Below are positions 8,099 to 8,145 of a DNA stretch of 8,145 nt, piece by piece. The notes below the pieces were generated by a model. The model worked only from the letters and a program-made list of their open reading frames with translations. It was not told the origin of the DNA and made no database searches. Made by a program: the position numbers and the translations under genes. This stretch comes from JAICIG01 sp035532215 (GTDB lineage: Bacteria; Planctomycetota; Planctomycetia; Pirellulales; JAICIG01): assembly GCA_035532215.1 (NCBI GenBank), contig DATKRK010000192.1, positions 1 through 8,145 on the forward strand, written 5' to 3'. Within the stretch, counting starts at the first letter, position 1. Every line of letters begins with the position of its first letter.

Positions 8099-8145
8099 CG
8101 CAGCCCCCACGCGCGAATAGCGTTGCAACTACGCGTGGGGCTGCG
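8099..8145. repeat. GC-rich inverted repeat running into the window edge
   Basis: CGCAGCCCCCACGCG (8099-8113) and CGCGTGGGGCTGCG (8132-8145) are complementary over 14 bases with one extra C in the left arm; the loop is 18 bases. The left arm is preceded by TAGGGTGGGG, and the right arm reaches the last base, so the stem may be longer than what is visible. It resembles the other REP-like intergenic modules in this window. Confidence 0.7.

Overview
The window looks like planctomycete DNA, most likely from the Pirellulales or a close relative. The main reason is a pair of convergently styled minus-strand genes typical of that phylum: a large secreted protein with PSCyt1, PSCyt2 (DUF1549) and PSD1 (DUF1553) domains, followed by a Tat-exported DUF1501 protein. 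A small membrane protein, a fragment starting with the planctomycete N-terminal motif RWFQFSLKTLL, and many GC-rich palindromic intergenic repeats fit the same assignment. The lineage call is by recognition of protein families, not by any search.

Layout. Bases 1-128 hold the last 41 codons of an IS66-type transposase. The stop of that fragment runs directly into a lower-GC reading frame (125-778) that encodes a HEPN-like domain with an intact RNxxxH motif but no convincing start, so it looks N-terminally cut at the junction. Bases 779-1461 contain no gene but hold a nest of inverted repeats. A two-helix membrane protein follows (1462-1782), with a TATAAT box placed so close to the ATG that its mRNA could be leaderless. 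Bases 1783-2379 are non-coding as far as can be seen, and include a perfect 58-bp palindrome (2230-2287).

Bases 2380-7080 are the core: the PSCyt1/PSCyt2/PSD1 gene is upstream on the minus strand, the DUF1501 gene downstream, separated by about 160 bases that contain a 107-bp inverted repeat. A sigma70-like promoter can be drawn upstream of the pair. Both products carry export signals (Sec-like for the cytochrome protein, Tat for DUF1501), so they probably work together outside the cytoplasm, but their substrate is not established by the sequence.

The right end holds a small two-helix membrane protein (7243-7431, minus), a MITE-like 158-bp element with 19-bp terminal inverted repeats (7651-7808), a broken gene start (7841-7921), a very short ORF with a strong ribosome binding site, and a GC-rich inverted repeat that runs off the window edge. 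No CRISPR array, tRNA or rRNA was seen. I did not find a clear new multi-gene system; the points of most interest are the IS66/HEPN junction, the density and variety of palindromes around the conserved operon, and the MITE-like element.
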